NCBI GenBank assembly: GCA_027579435.1
Contig: JANBPK010001207.1
Coordinates: 1-64,000 of the forward strand
DNA: 64,000 nucleotides
Source of the DNA: Candolleomyces eurysporus
Lineage: Eukaryota; Basidiomycota; Agaricomycetes; Agaricales; Psathyrellaceae
Direction: 5' to 3'
How positions within the stretch are numbered: the stretch's first letter is position 1; every line of letters starts with the position of its first letter. This document shows positions 48,050 to 59,525 of this stretch, one piece after another. The notes beneath the pieces are model-generated. The model was not told the DNA's origin, ran no database searches, and was given only the letters and a program-made list of their open reading frames with translations. Position numbers and translations under genes: made by a program.

Positions 48050-49684
48050 ATTCTCTCGCTTTGTAGAAAAGCCACTCAATCGCATTTGCTATTGACACGA
48101 CACGTTACCGCCTATTATGCCAATCTCGAAGGCTCTCCCGACTTTGATTTGGAAGAGCACCTGGCTGGAATTGATGCAGTCGGATACAGTACTGGTGCGT
48201 CTGCCGTAGAATATTATTCTGTTACAGTGCAGCTCATTCATAATTTGCAGTCGCTGCCTTGACATTCCTCGTTTATGATATTATGATCACCTACGACGAT
48301 GAGGTACGCCTTACTTCAACCATCCGCGCGATAAACCCGGGCTTATATACCCCTCCGTCGTCATGTTCAGGTTCATTTCATTTGGCCGTATGTCTCACTG
48401 CCCTTGAAGAGACGTTTGGATGCTGACACAACCACATTTCGTGCAGTAATCCTTGGAATTTAACGAAGTATATGTATTTCTTCATACGATACTTTCCAGT
48501 CATCCTCCAAATGTGAGTCGCCTCTCTTTTCTTTCGAGTACGTCAATGGTTCTCATGACTTTCATCATCTCAGATCGATAATGTTTCTTGGGACCCCGCC
48601 TTTCACGTTTACCCACCACGAGTGTTACATTTGGAATGTGTACCAAGCCCTCGCGTCATCGCTTGTAGTCGCATGTGTCGACTACATTCTCATCTTACGC
48701 GGTAGTTTACTCCGTCCACCTCCGACTGGCTGCCATAACTAATTCCCGCGATTCAGTGTTCGCCCTCTATCCTCGGCGGATCATCAAATATTTTCTCGGC
48801 TTCGTTTACGTCCTCGAGCTTACCGCTATCAGCGTTTGCATGGGTTTGGCAATCCCCAAGCTGGTGTACGACGATATGTGCGTTGTTGTGGCCGCCCCCG
48901 TAACGTTTCTTATCGCTGCGTGAGTCCCTACTTTTCGTCCATTTTCTCTGTTTCTGATTTCATCCTTCGACTAACCATGCATTTATCCACCATCAGCGGA
49001 GCGCCCATCGCGTTTCAGACACTTCTCTTTGGCATGACGTTTCTCAAGTTCTTTCGGGCCGTGAAAGCTGGCTGGGGGGACATACCTATTATGCACCTCT
49101 TGATGAGAGACGGAACCTGGGCGTTTATACTCTTATTTGGTACGTGCCCCCGTTCTGAAACGATGGACATTGCATTGATGCTATCCACTTGTGCTGTAGC
49201 TGTGCTGATAGGTGAGGCTGCGTTGTATGGATTCGCACCCGATGCGTACACAGGGGTTCTCTACGGGTACGTTGGGTTCGTTTTACAGCAATTTTCTCCC
49301 ACTGAGCGCTTCGATTACCTGCAGCTGGCTGAACACCGCCTTCTCATTTTGCGTAAGTGTGGATCCTGGGTCAATTACTGTCTTCATTCGCTCACACTCA
49401 TAACCCAGGGGTACCGAATTCTACTCAACCTCAACAAGCTGAACGTTAGCCAGCGTCAACCCTCGACTCGAACCACTGACACCCGCGGAGACGTCATGTT
49501 GTCCACACACTTCGACTTTGGGCCAGTGACGGTAGACGAAGAGTATGAGATGACCAGTTTCGGCGAGCGGTCCCGCCGATCGCAGGGGATCCTTCAGGAT
49601 GGGTCGGACGCGACGGAGAACTCGAAGGCTGACTCGTCGTCATCATGGACCTCTCCACCTAATACTGGGAAGCTGCTTCCTTAG
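48050..49684 (+). CDS. DUF6533-family multi-pass membrane protein
   Basis: Ten exons fit in phase: up to 48194, 48251-48303, 48371-48387, 48447-48512, 48574-48701, 48757-48919, 48997-49139, 49200-49266, 49325-49352 and 49409-49684. The protein follows the DUF6533 pattern: VAALTFLVYDIMITYDDE, VHFIWPNPWNLTKYMYFFIRYFP in the first helices, HHECYIWNVYQALAS, VDYILILRVFALY, WGDIPIMHLLMRDGTWAFILL and GYRILLNLN. That gives about seven membrane helices and a polar cytoplasmic tail rich in Ser/Asp. The first coding exon has no ATG between the stop at 48047 and the conserved part, so the true start is in an unseen upstream exon. Its function is unknown; the family is abundant in mushroom genomes. Confidence 0.82.
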
Positions 49685-52584
49685 ATTATTCCAACCCTAT
49701 ACCATATTCTAGTATACTGCGATTAATGCGTAAAAAGCTCCGTGGAGCTACCGTGGCGAGGCAATGACCACAAGACAAGCCAGTTCCTGTCCCGTCTCGG
49801 TTGGCCCTTACTATGACCGCGCTAGGCTTCTTTAATTCGACTACGGAAACCTATGATTCATAGAGGTATAACATAAGGCAGAGAAAGTCGTGTAGATTGA
49901 GGTGAGACTGAGCTACACTGCGTAGCGACTACTAACATGAACGTCGATTGTTGAATATTCGATGCTGCTGGTGAAAGATATAGATCACTCAGGCAGCCAT
50001 ACAGCCGAGGAGAGCAAAGTTGACCGTTCGCTCGTGTAGAAGGTCATTCAGAGTCCATACTTCTTCGGTTATCGTCCGCGACCTATAGGCATCGACCACA
50101 CACTGATAAACCTTGGATTAAAATAGGTTACTAAATCAGACGAAGGCGCCGTTCACGATCTAAAACCTATTTCTCAATGAGTTTGCTAGATTCGATCGCA
50201 ATTCTCCAAATGTAAACATTGCTAATCTTGTTGAGGATAGAAATATTTGGGAGCTCCTCCATATCTTTGAGTAGTACTTGTACTTGGCTGAGATACGTCA
50301 TCACAGCGCCTTGTCACGAATTGCGTTCAGAGGAGGTTGGGTAAGTCCTTGACGTGAGGACAATGCTTGGCAACATTGAAATTTGGGATTAACCTTCCCG
50401 TGAGATGTTCCTTCCTATTGAAATGACGACGGTTTGATCCTAGAGTCACTGGTCGTTGGTCCACTTCGAGAATCTGCGAGCGGAGGCAGAACATCCGAAT
50501 TAAAGTGTCGAAGTGTGTTTTTGGGATGCCCTTTTGCGTTCAAGGTTCTCATTGTCTCTTTGTTACAGGTTTTTCTTGTCGCTAACTACCGGAATGGCAG
50601 AATGGGCCAGAATAAAACAAAGAAAACCCGCCTACAACCGTGACAACATGTGCTGCACAATTCGGAGCTTCAAAATTGGGCTCAGGGTCATATCTAAGCG
50701 GTGGCGACATCCGTTTTTCTGCAACCAATCCTTCCAGCTCAGCCCCTAACAGCTCTACTCCTACTCCTACGCTCGGGGTGTGTTAGGGTTCTCTCGTAAA
50801 TTGCAATTCTCTTTACTTCAAGCGGGGTAATAATATATTTCTGCCAGATAACGCAGCATTCGAACGTTCTACCGTGACCACATCCGCATTCTCAACCATG
50901 TGCCACGGATGTCGGACCCTGGAGCGACCACAACTGCAGCCTCTTATCAGGGACTTTTCCAAGTTTGACCCGGGCCTCAACCTATCAGGTACGATATCTT
51001 GCTGGAGTCCGGCTACCGAACCTCTCATTCAAGCTATCTTACCCTTTCGGAAGGTAATACGCCAACCCGAAGCTCTAGCTGGAGAAACCGACATGGAACC
51101 ATTCGCAATATATCTCAATCAGGCTGAGGATGTCCAAACCCTGGAACCTCTTCTCTAAATCTTGGACCCTTCACGAATTTCTTGCAATCCTCTCAACCTC
51201 GATAGCCCAGCACAAGAAAGCCGGTGGAGCTTGCGCTGGCAGGCCTCAATCTTTCGTCACTACTCTTTGCAAACTTTCGATACGCCTCCGAGACGACTCA
51301 TTACCCGTCCCTTCAAGAGGCGATGTTATGTGATGATAATTGAACACTGGGCTTGTGTGCTGGAGTGGATCAAGTTTCTGCTTATGCACGCCAATGTCAC
51401 AATCGATCCCTCTCTCACTGTTGACAGATGCATAGAGACTATGATAGCTATCGTTAAATTCGGCAAGACAGATCCATAGAAGCAAGAATTACTCAGTACG
51501 CCGTGCACATGCGATGTTTTTTTTTTCAACTTCTCTGACTAAGTCACGGCAAATGCGGGCCCACTTTGACCTGCCATCTCCAAACAGTGTTGGACGCTCA
51601 GTCATTCATTTACGTTAGCGTCATCTCGTGTGAGGGTACAGATCTCACGTTCACCTCGAGGCTCAGTCCAGTTAACCAGCGGCTACGGCGAAGGGTCCTC
51701 ACGGCCTTGTTCACTAGACCCTGAAGATCCCCCATTATCAATCATGCTGGTTTTGGTTCCAGCTCGGTGATGAAAGAGAATGCTATTGACACTCTATATA
51801 CCCTCTTCTTCGCCACTCGAGCCCTAGCTGCAATGCCATTCCAGAAGCTCTTAGATAGGGCGATAGACGAATCAAACAGGAAAGATTAGCTAGCGTTGTG
51901 TGATATATTGCAGGGCATACAACAAAGTCGATACGTGTTCGAGGGAAGGACGGAGATGGGGACTCAGATGTGTAGCAATATTATGGCGAGCACATTGATA
52001 ACGACCCTTTCATGAATGAATCACTCATATTGACATACCGCTTAGCCAGATAGTCAATCGATCTCGGCGACCAGTACTGGTCCATCACTCGAGGCTCCTT
52101 CGGAGGACATCCACTGCCAGTGTACATGCTGTGAAAGAAGGAAATACCAGCATCAGGCTTCAGAGATCGATGAGCTGTGAAAAGTTACAAACCGTGATAC
52201 ACACATTGGCCAAGCACGCTGAGGTTCAAGGATTGACGAGGAAGAGAACGGGAAAGCGGCACACTAGTCCAGGAAATCAGTGATGCCCATCGGGGTCGGT
52301 CCTTCCCGAGTTACTTGTGTTCGACGGAGGCCCCCGCCCATGCCGCTCTGTAGCGATCGACTGCTTGAGGTGGGTGAAGGGTCCTCCTTCGGGCTCTACT
52401 AATAACTTCGAAATGGTCAGAGGGACTCTTGAAACACGATACACCGCTCAAGTCTAGCATTTGCATTCCTTGACGTTCGATGCGCTTCAGAGCAGTGACC
52501 TCAGGCAGAGGCGTAATAGACGTTGACCGAACTCATTCTCATGGTACACAAGTCGGATGAGAAGTGTTTGAATATGTTAACTGC
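49685..52584. other. Stretch without a confident gene
   Basis: Plus-strand frames between 50874 and 51479 have coding-like composition (for example EPFAIYLNQAEDVQTLEPLL) in different frames, and may be remnants of one gene. No domain was recognised and no consistent splice model was found. Confidence 0.4.
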
Positions 52585-52654
52585 TGTGGGCTACCACTTC
52601 TGAAGGTTCAAAAATCTTGGTGAATGTTTGTCGGATCCCATGAGGGAAACTCTT

Positions 52655-53859
52655 TTAAGCTCGACTAATGATTACACTATGATCACTTGGACAGGACTCC
52701 CCCAAATCACCAGGTTGAGACTCCACTATCGCAAACGCAATCGGCTGAGAAATCTTTCCCGACTCGTTCAAGTCGTTTACAATCGAACTCCCAGCCAAAA
52801 CCCTGAAAATGATCAATTGGGGACAAAGTGCCTATTGTTTGTCGATGGTAAAAGTTAGAAGTCAGTAGAGATATTATCACAAGACGAGAGGGGTAAGATC
52901 GACATACACTTAGACAATACCACCCCCCCCACAACTATCGCAGCAGCTGGCAGGCTGCCCAAGTATCCATTCGTATAGAATGCCGAGGACACAATCCCAA
53001 AGAGCGAGAAGGGCAGCGCTGATTCAACGAGAATGGATATAACGCCAGTGTATTTGGCGAGATAGGACGGAGCGAGGACTTTTCTGAGACGTTTTTGCGT
53101 TTGGATGATTCGGAAGCAAATCATGGCTGTGACGGTGATGTTGACAAAGACGGAGAGAGACATCCAGCCTATTGCAAATTTGGCCCTCAAAGGCACTCCA
53201 TTGGTGGCCGTCATAGTGACAATGGCGAAGGCTGGTTGGTTGAGTTGGGCATTAGAATTGGGATGGGATGTGAAAGCTGATTCAGAGTCAACTTGGAAGG
53301 CCTGACTCACAGATAGAAGCGATGTATGCAACAACGGGGAAAGCCAGGACCCAACGATGGGTAGTCCAAATGATATAGCAGCGATAAATCTAACGTCATG
53401 AATCTATATTAGCTGTACAAGTGAAGAAAAAGAAAAAAACATACCAGCAGCCCATCCCCAATGAAATTGACAAATAAATTACTGACACTCCCTAGTACAC
53501 TATACCACGGGAAATCAATGATCAAGTAATCTGAGAACTGGCCCGACCCATTGATCAGCAGCTCCGCGAGAAATATACTGTCTGTGACATAAGATATAAT
53601 GAAAAATCCCAGAATCACGAAGCTGATAATGACATAGGGCAATCGTCGTCTCCGCAGAGAACCTAGTGTGGAATTGAAAAGAACGAGTCCGTAGATGCAA
53701 AGCGCAAGTTGTATGGCTAATTCAAGTGTAAGCGCATATCTGGTAGGCAAACGATGTGCGCTCACCGACAGTCACCGCCTCGAGGTGCAGTGCTGCATAT
53801 GAAGCGCGCATAAGAGGTGCCATGGCCTCATTACTTGGAAGGTCGGTGAAGTCCGACAT
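52655..53859 (-). CDS. Seven-pass membrane protein (YRC-motif family), unit A copy
   Basis: Exons on the minus strand are 53766-53859, 53445-53716, 53311-53389, 53231 downward to about 52916, and a last exon ending at the TAA 52655-52657. The start is MSDFTDLPSNEAMAP. Helices and motifs match the 4840-6237 gene: AIQLALCIYGLVLF, FIGDGLLV joined to IYRCYIIWTTHRW, MICFRIIQTQKRL, ILVESALPFSLFG and, in the last exon, CPQLIIFRV. The C-terminal tail is hydrophilic. A run of eight G's on the minus strand (plus-strand C's, 52923-52930) shifts the frame just before the last junction; one base fewer would join exons cleanly, as the unit B copy suggests. The function is unknown. Confidence 0.7.
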
Positions 53860-54270
53860 CGTTCTCTCTATACACGCTAGAGGAGAGCGGGGGAAAGGGT
53901 GATTAAGGAACTAGACAAGAAACGGTCAGGATGAGTCCAGGTTCCAGGACCTTTAATGGATAGTTGATTGATGATCCGTCGGGGATACTGTATTATGGGC
54001 GCCCCGGAGAGCGCTCAAGCGCCTTGTTATAAGCATCAACGCACTAGGTCAAGCTTCACTGTTATACATTTAGATTCACAGCCATCTTGGCAGGGTTTCA
54101 CAAAGCCGAATTAAGGCGGCTTGATGAGGAGGGATTGAAATACAAGTACACTTTAATAAAAAGGTACGTACGTGGCACACAAGTCTGGGGGGTAATCAGT
54201 CCACTTGAAACTGTTAAAAAAAGCTCTTTCCTCAGGCTTCTCCCGCCTAAGTTCTTTCCTTCCCTTACTA

Positions 54271-55542
54271 CTAGTTGTCATCATCATCCTCGATCTCGAT
54301 AACTTCGGGCTCGTTGCTGGCCAGCTGGTCAACCTTGTTGTGCTGCTTGATCTCATTACCCTCAAGCTTGACCATGATCTCCCTTTTGTTCTTTGGTGTC
54401 TTTTCACGTGTCTTGCTTGCTCTTTGACTCTGGTGACTCCCATCCCCACTTCCATGGAGCTCACTTCCAGCAACCCTAGAAGCTGAGCTGGTGCCCTGAA
54501 CAACCAGAGGAGTTGACTGTGGAGTGGCATAGGCTGAGGCTTCAAGGAGCTGGGTGAAGAACTTCGTCTGGGCTTCGTGGTTCCGGTTCATAGTGTCAAG
54601 GATCGACTTGATGGCTTTTTTGCTTGGGAATGTGCCCGCACTGGCCCTGTTGCCAGTGGAAGTGGAAGCATCAGAAGGGGCCTCTGACTGGGAGGAGGAA
54701 GAGGGCGAGCGCGCAAAGTGCAGCTTGGATTTGGAGTGAGATACAAATTTGGAGCTCGTAGGTTTCTTGATGGTCGGGAGGAAACGACCGGTTGACTTTG
54801 AGCGCGGATTTACGGTTACGCCATCGGTTTTGTGCCTCTTGGCAGCACTACGAACCGGGGGAGAATCCGAATCTTCTTCCTCGTCGTCTTCCTCGTCTTC
54901 CTCTTCGTCGCTTGGAGTTTCCGATACGATGCACTTCCGCTTCGTCCCAGCCACAGCTCCAAGGGCCGATCGGCTAGGCGCTATCGTCAGGCTTGCAGTC
55001 GTGGTACTACTCAGCTTCGACTTGCTCTGCCCACTGGCAACACGAGCAGACGCCGAGGTCGTACTAGACACAACGACAATTCTACACCTTTGTTTGGCGT
55101 CGATACAAGTCGTGCACCGAACGAAGTCCTTGAGTACGCCTGGTTCGTCATCATTTGCTTGGCGGTTTCTCCGAGGGGCTCTATAGCAATCCATTTTGAG
55201 ATCTTTGCATCGCGTGCATACTGATTTTCCGACCATCTTCACGAGCCCTGCTGCTGCTGCTGTCGCGTCAGATCCCTTGGCTTTTGCCTTCCCCGATTCT
55301 AGTTCCCTCTGCCTCGCGAGTTCCAACTCCTCTTCACGTCGGCGCTGGGCCGCCAGCTCAACTTGCTTTCGTTTGGCCTCGGCCTCGAGCGATTTGCGTT
55401 TCAATTCGTATTCGTTTTTGACTCGTTCGAGCTCTTGTTCTTCTTCGAAAAGTAGAGTGCGGCGTTGCGCGGCGATGGAATTGAGTCCGGCTTTGAGATG
55501 TTTTGTGACGGAGGATTCTGATGAGCGGGTCTCGACTGGCAT
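54271..55542 (-). CDS. Coiled-coil protein with a variant Zn2Cys6-like cluster and C-terminal SIM (copy A)
   Basis: A single exon of 423 residues from ATG 55542 (MPVETRSSES); the paralogue starts the same way. Residues about 28-85 form a charged coiled coil. Six cysteines at about 109, 112, 119, 143, 146 and 153 follow C-x2-C-x6-C-x23-C-x2-C-x6-C (VCTRCKDLKMDC ... RCTTCIDAKQRC). This is the spacing of fungal Zn2Cys6 DNA-binding clusters except for a much longer central loop. A Ser-rich, basic middle has nuclear-signal-like patches (SAAKRHKTDG). A short conserved helix (LDTMNRNHEAQTKFFTQLL) precedes the C-terminus, which reads PEVIEIEDDDDN, a typical SUMO-interacting motif. Probably nuclear; DNA binding is inferred, not shown. 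Confidence 0.75.
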   Translation of the reverse strand: MPVETRSSESSVTKHLKAGLNSIAAQRRTLLFEEEQELERVKNEYELKRKSLEAEAKRKQVELAAQRRREEELELARQRELESGKAKAKGSDATAAAAGLVKMVGKSVCTRCKDLKMDCYRAPRRNRQANDDEPGVLKDFVRCTTCIDAKQRCRIVVVSSTTSASARVASGQSKSKLSSTTTASLTIAPSRSALGAVAGTKRKCIVSETPSDEEEDEEDDEEEDSDSPPVRSAAKRHKTDGVTVNPRSKSTGRFLPTIKKPTSSKFVSHSKSKLHFARSPSSSSQSEAPSDASTSTGNRASAGTFPSKKAIKSILDTMNRNHEAQTKFFTQLLEASAYATPQSTPLVVQGTSSASRVAGSELHGSGDGSHQSQRASKTREKTPKNKREIMVKLEGNEIKQHNKVDQLASNEPEVIEIEDDDDN

Positions 55543-56381
55543 TGTACTGCTAGGATCGATGTCCGGGTCGAAGAGGTAGTGACGGCTTAGGTCTTGGGAT
55601 CGGGTCAATGGTCAATGGTCAATGATCAAACGCACTACTTATATCGATAAAGATGGCTCTGATAAGACTGACAGCTAACTCGGTGATGTGGAGCTCCGTG
55701 AATTATACTCCTGAGCAAGATATTAGGGTTCTGTCACTGTATAATCATTCGCTTTTGACATCCCGTTGCGATGACTCCCTGGCGAGGTCGCTTACGATCG
55801 TTGAGTGTATTAGGTGTGTTCCATTATTTCTCCCATAATTCAGTTGGTGGGAAAGCTTTTGGTGGCTTGTTCCAATCAATGTCCTTGGACTCTTGGGTGT
55901 TGGCTCAGATAGTTGCAAGACGAGGAGAATATCGCCTTTGTGTGAGCTCCGGTTAGCTCATTCTATCAGTGTGCCCATTCCGATTAGCCCTTAGAAAGTG
56001 CCACGTTCTACGACGCCTCCACTCTCTTTCTTTGCCCATCTATAGCATCGATCGACTCGCTCAAATCCGAAAGGTCGCGTGTTTAGGGGCGAACGGCACC
56101 AAAAATTTGGTTTGTGTGTCTCGGAGAAGGTATACTCATCCCTGCTCTGTCTAAATAGACTATTGTCTCTCAGGTGAAGGACCGTCTCCCTAGGAGGCTA
56201 CTGGAACTCGAATTCGACTAGCTTGAGTCTAGAGGCTTGAGGGATCTAGCAGTGGCCGCCAGTGGATAAGCTGTCCCCATTATCAAGAAAACCCAGTCAA
56301 TATCTTAGCTCTAACACCAGATGAGGATTGTCTAGACCTTCCAATCATAGCTATTCTTGTTGTACCACCAGATGCCTCATC

Positions 56382-56569
56382 ATGTCCAGAGAACAACCGA
56401 GGAAACCTATCAGGGCCTTCTCAACCGACTTGCGAATGCTCTGACTCCAGAGATGAAGAATTCATCTCAAGCCAANCCCCCGCTCCCCCGTCGTCCGAGC
56501 TTTCCCCTCCGTCAGTTTCGGCTTCGACTTCGCCGCATACTATGGCGAATGAGCTTAACGATGCCATAA
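56382..56569 (+). pseudogene. Truncated 5' copy of the 60806 gene
   Basis: ATG 56382 (MSREQPRKP-like) corresponds to ATG 60806. The shared segment LLNRLANALTP and the MANELNDAI equivalent follow, with a single N at 56476. Similarity stops at 56569, where unit B begins, so only about 60 codons exist. It is a by-product of the tandem duplication breakpoint. Confidence 0.8.
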
Positions 56570-56573
56570 CTTT

Positions 56574-57317
56574 TGTGGGCTACCACTTCTGAAGGTTCAA
56601 CATTTTCAGTGAATGTCCGTCCGACCTCCCGAGAGAAACTCGTTCAACCTTGCTTCATGACTACACTATATTCACTTGGACAGGACTCCGTGATAGTATC
56701 AGGCTAAGACTCTCGCAAACGCAATCGGCTGGAAATTTCCTCCTGACTCAATCAAGTCGTTCACAATCGAGCTCCCAGCCAAAACCCTGAAGATGATGAA
56801 TTGGGAACGAAACGCCTATTGCTTGTTGGTGTTAAAGATTAGAAGTCGGAAGTCAGTACAAGGATTATCACCCGACGAGAAGGGTTAAGTTCGCACACTT
56901 AGACAATACCACGCCCCCACAACGGTAAAAGAAGCCGGCAGCCTGTTCATGTACCGATTCTTATAGAATATCAAGGACACAATCCCAAAGAGCGAGAAGA
57001 GCAGCACTGATACGACGAGAATGGGTATAACACCGGTGTATTTGGCGAAATAGGACGGAGCGAGGACTTTTCCAAGACGTTTTTGAGTTTGGAAGATTCG
57101 GAAGGAAATCATGGCTGTGACAGAGATGCTGACACAACGGAGAGAGCCATCCAGCCGATTGCGAATTGAGCTCTCAGAGGCAATTCGACGGCGGCCATAG
57201 CACCGACTGAATGCTGAGCTCACCGACATTCACCGCCTCGAGGTGTAGTGCTGCTTATGAAGCGCGCATAAGAGATGCCATTGCCTCATTACTTCGAAAG
57301 CTGGTAAAGTCCAACAT
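56574..57317 (-). pseudogene. Collapsed seven-pass membrane gene, unit B copy
   Basis: The start region (ATG 57317) matches copy A up to about 57225. It then jumps directly to sequence matching exon 4 (MISFRIFQTQKRLGKVLAPSYFAKYTGV, broken here for length as MISFRIFQTQKRL). Exons 2 and 3 with their membrane helices and the YRC motif are deleted, roughly half a kilobase. A remnant of the last exon lies near 56700-56800. It cannot make the family protein. Confidence 0.8.
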
Positions 57318-57504
57318 CTTTCTCTGTATACACGCTGGGTGGAAGTGGGGGAAAGGATGATCGACTAACTGGACAAGAAACGGTCACGGTAGTTCAGCTT
57401 TCAGGAGGTTTCATTGATTGATAGTCCGTCACCGTCGGGGATATTATGGGCGCCCCGGAAAGCGCCCAGTTACTAATCAGAAAAATGTCCAAACGTCTTG
57501 GCGT

Positions 57505-57562
57505 GGCGACTTGAGCCACTTGGCCAAGTCGCCTCAAGTGCCCCAAGTGGGTACTTGAGGCG
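57505..57562. repeat. Two interleaved inverted repeats
   Basis: GGCGACTTG (57505-57513) pairs with CAAGTCGCC (57525-57533), and CGCCTCAAGT (57530-57539) pairs with ACTTGAGGCG (57553-57562). The two stems share bases 57530-57533, so only one can form at a time. The surrounding 57480-57640 is full of CTTGAG and CAAGT repeats and is absent from unit A. Confidence 0.75.
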
Positions 57563-58205
57563 AGTTGACCGAGTGGGGCTCTCAGCTTGTCGAGCGGTTG
57601 AGGGCTTGGTCAAGTTCTCTCAAGTGTCCAAGTTGAAGCTTTTGAAGAAGCACCTGAGACAACCTGGAAGGTATTTGAACCCCGAATGGTTGGGGGACAA
57701 TTGGCATGAATTGACAGGATTATAGGGTGTAAAAATTGCATCTACTTGTGGCATAAATAACTATTACAAGAAAATATGAATACCATAGTGTGTATTACTG
57801 TCAGGACTCGACCCGTACGCCACCCGTTACAGCCTGGCCAGTAGATAGCACCAGTATGCAAGAATAGAAAGGACACACAACAGTCCCACTCTGATCTTTC
57901 AACATGGCATTGACAGAAACTCACATTCAAGGCGCTTGGCAGGCGCCTGGTTTATAAACATCAGTGAACTAGTTATACGATTTAGATTCGTAGCAGCCCC
58001 GGGAGGGTTTTACGAAGCCCAATCAAGGCGGCTCGACGAGGAAAGATTGAAATACGAGATATAAGTACACTTTTAATGTCACCGCGTCCCATCAGTAGAT
58101 TCAAACAAAACGTACGAATACCGCGCAAATCCGGGAGGCAATGAGTCTACTTTTATGAAAGCGCTTTGCTCTTCCTCCCGTTCAAGTTCCTTCCCCTCCG
58201 TATCA

Positions 58206-59525
58206 CTAGTCGTCGTCATCCTCAATCACGATAATCTCAGGCTCATAATCGGTGGCCAGCTGGTCAATTACATCGCGCCGCTCCAACTCGTCCTCAAGCT
58301 TAACATACACTTTCCGCTTTCCGTTCTTTGACCGTCTTGTCTGCGTATCCGTTGCTTTCTGACTTTGACGACCCCCGCTTCCACTTCCACTTCCACGATG
58401 CCCCCTCTCACGATGGTCGCTTTGGTTGGTGGTAGTCGAAGTAAAACTCGAATTCGCGTTGGTGTCCTGAACAGAAGGAAAAGTCGGTGGAGGGGCATGA
58501 GCTGAATCTCCAACTCCAAGGAATTGCGTGAAGAATTTCATTGTGGCTTCATGGTTTCGATTCATATTATCGAGGATCGACTTTAAGGTTTCTTCGCTCG
58601 CTACACCGACACTGGTGGAACTCGAAGGATCAGACGGAACTTCTGATTGGGAGGAGGAAGAGGAGGAGTTTGAATGGGGATGGGAGGGGTGTAAGTGCGA
58701 GTGCGAGTGCGACTTGGGTGTAGACTGGGATGCATTTTTGGAACCCGTCGGCTTTTTGATAGCAGGGAGGAATCGGCCGGTGGCAAGTGAGCGAGGACGT
58801 GGAGGCGGTCCTGGTACGACGTCGGATTTGCGCCTCTTGGAAATCTGAGTGCTATGACAACTTGAAGGAGCTGGTCCAGAGTCCGAGTCCGAATGCGACT
58901 CATCCTCTTCGCTTGCAACATATACGATGTGTTTCCGTTTCGTCCCAGCTGCAGCTCCAGAGGCCGATCGCCCTGGAGTTGGCGCCAGACTTGTAGCTGT
59001 TGTGATGTTGATGGTGCTCATTCTCGGCTTGCTCTGGCTGGCCGTATTACGAACAGGTGGCGCGGTGGAAGAAATAGCTGTCCTACACTTCAGCTTGGTG
59101 TCGATACAGCTCTGGCACCGAACGAAATCTTTGAGAACTCCAGGGGCTGTATCGACGGTCGGTTGGAAAAGCTGTCGAGGTGCCCTGTAGCAATCGATTT
59201 TCTTATCCTTGCACGGGGTGCACACTGCCTTTCCGACCATCTTTACGAGCCCGGGGATGGCGGCTGGATTCTTCTTCTCCAGTTTCCGTATTCTCTCCTT
59301 CCTCATACGTTCCTCCTCTTTTTCGCGTCGCTGCTCTGCTGCTAACTCGAGTTTCCTTCTTTTTCCTTCAAGGGCTTTGCGGTTGGACTTGTATTCATGT
59401 TCGAGTCGTTTGAGTTCTTCTTTCCTTTCTTGAAGGAGACTTTGATGTTGCGCGTCAATGGAGCGGAGCTCTGCGTTGATTTTAGCGGTGATGGCGGGCT
59501 CGGAAGAACGGGTCTGGACGGGCAT
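58206..59525 (-). CDS. Coiled-coil protein with a variant Zn2Cys6-like cluster and C-terminal SIM (copy B)
   Basis: A single exon of 439 residues from ATG 59525 (MPVQTRSSEP). The layout equals copy A: charged coiled coil (about 25-85), then the cysteine pattern C-x2-C-x6-C-x24-C-x2-C-x6-C (AVCTPCKDKKIDC ... RCQSCIDTKLKC), a Ser/His/Pro-rich basic middle (QISKRRKSD), the conserved helix LDNMNRNHEATMKFFTQFL, and a C-terminal PEIIVIEDDDD SUMO-interacting motif. All six cysteines are kept although much of the linker sequence differs from copy A, suggesting selection on the cluster. Function is unknown; a nuclear regulator or SUMO-linked scaffold is a reasonable inference. Confidence 0.78.
   Translation of the reverse strand: MPVQTRSSEPAITAKINAELRSIDAQHQSLLQERKEELKRLEHEYKSNRKALEGKRRKLELAAEQRREKEEERMRKERIRKLEKKNPAAIPGLVKMVGKAVCTPCKDKKIDCYRAPRQLFQPTVDTAPGVLKDFVRCQSCIDTKLKCRTAISSTAPPVRNTASQSKPRMSTINITTATSLAPTPGRSASGAAAGTKRKHIVYVASEEDESHSDSDSGPAPSSCHSTQISKRRKSDVVPGPPPRPRSLATGRFLPAIKKPTGSKNASQSTPKSHSHSHLHPSHPHSNSSSSSSQSEVPSDPSSSTSVGVASEETLKSILDNMNRNHEATMKFFTQFLGVGDSAHAPPPTFPSVQDTNANSSFTSTTTNQSDHRERGHRGSGSGSGGRQSQKATDTQTRRSKNGKRKVYVKLEDELERRDVIDQLATDYEPEIIVIEDDDD

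Larger units (their letters stand above)
52585..56573. repeat. Tandem segmental duplication, unit A (about 4.0 kb)
   Basis: Begins at TGTGGGCTACCACTTCTGAA (52585), which recurs at 56574, and ends near 56569 at the ACGATGCCAT point that in unit B is 60981-60990. It contains a seven-pass gene, a zinc-cluster gene and the first codons of the large proline-rich gene, in the same order and orientation as unit B. Confidence 0.85.
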
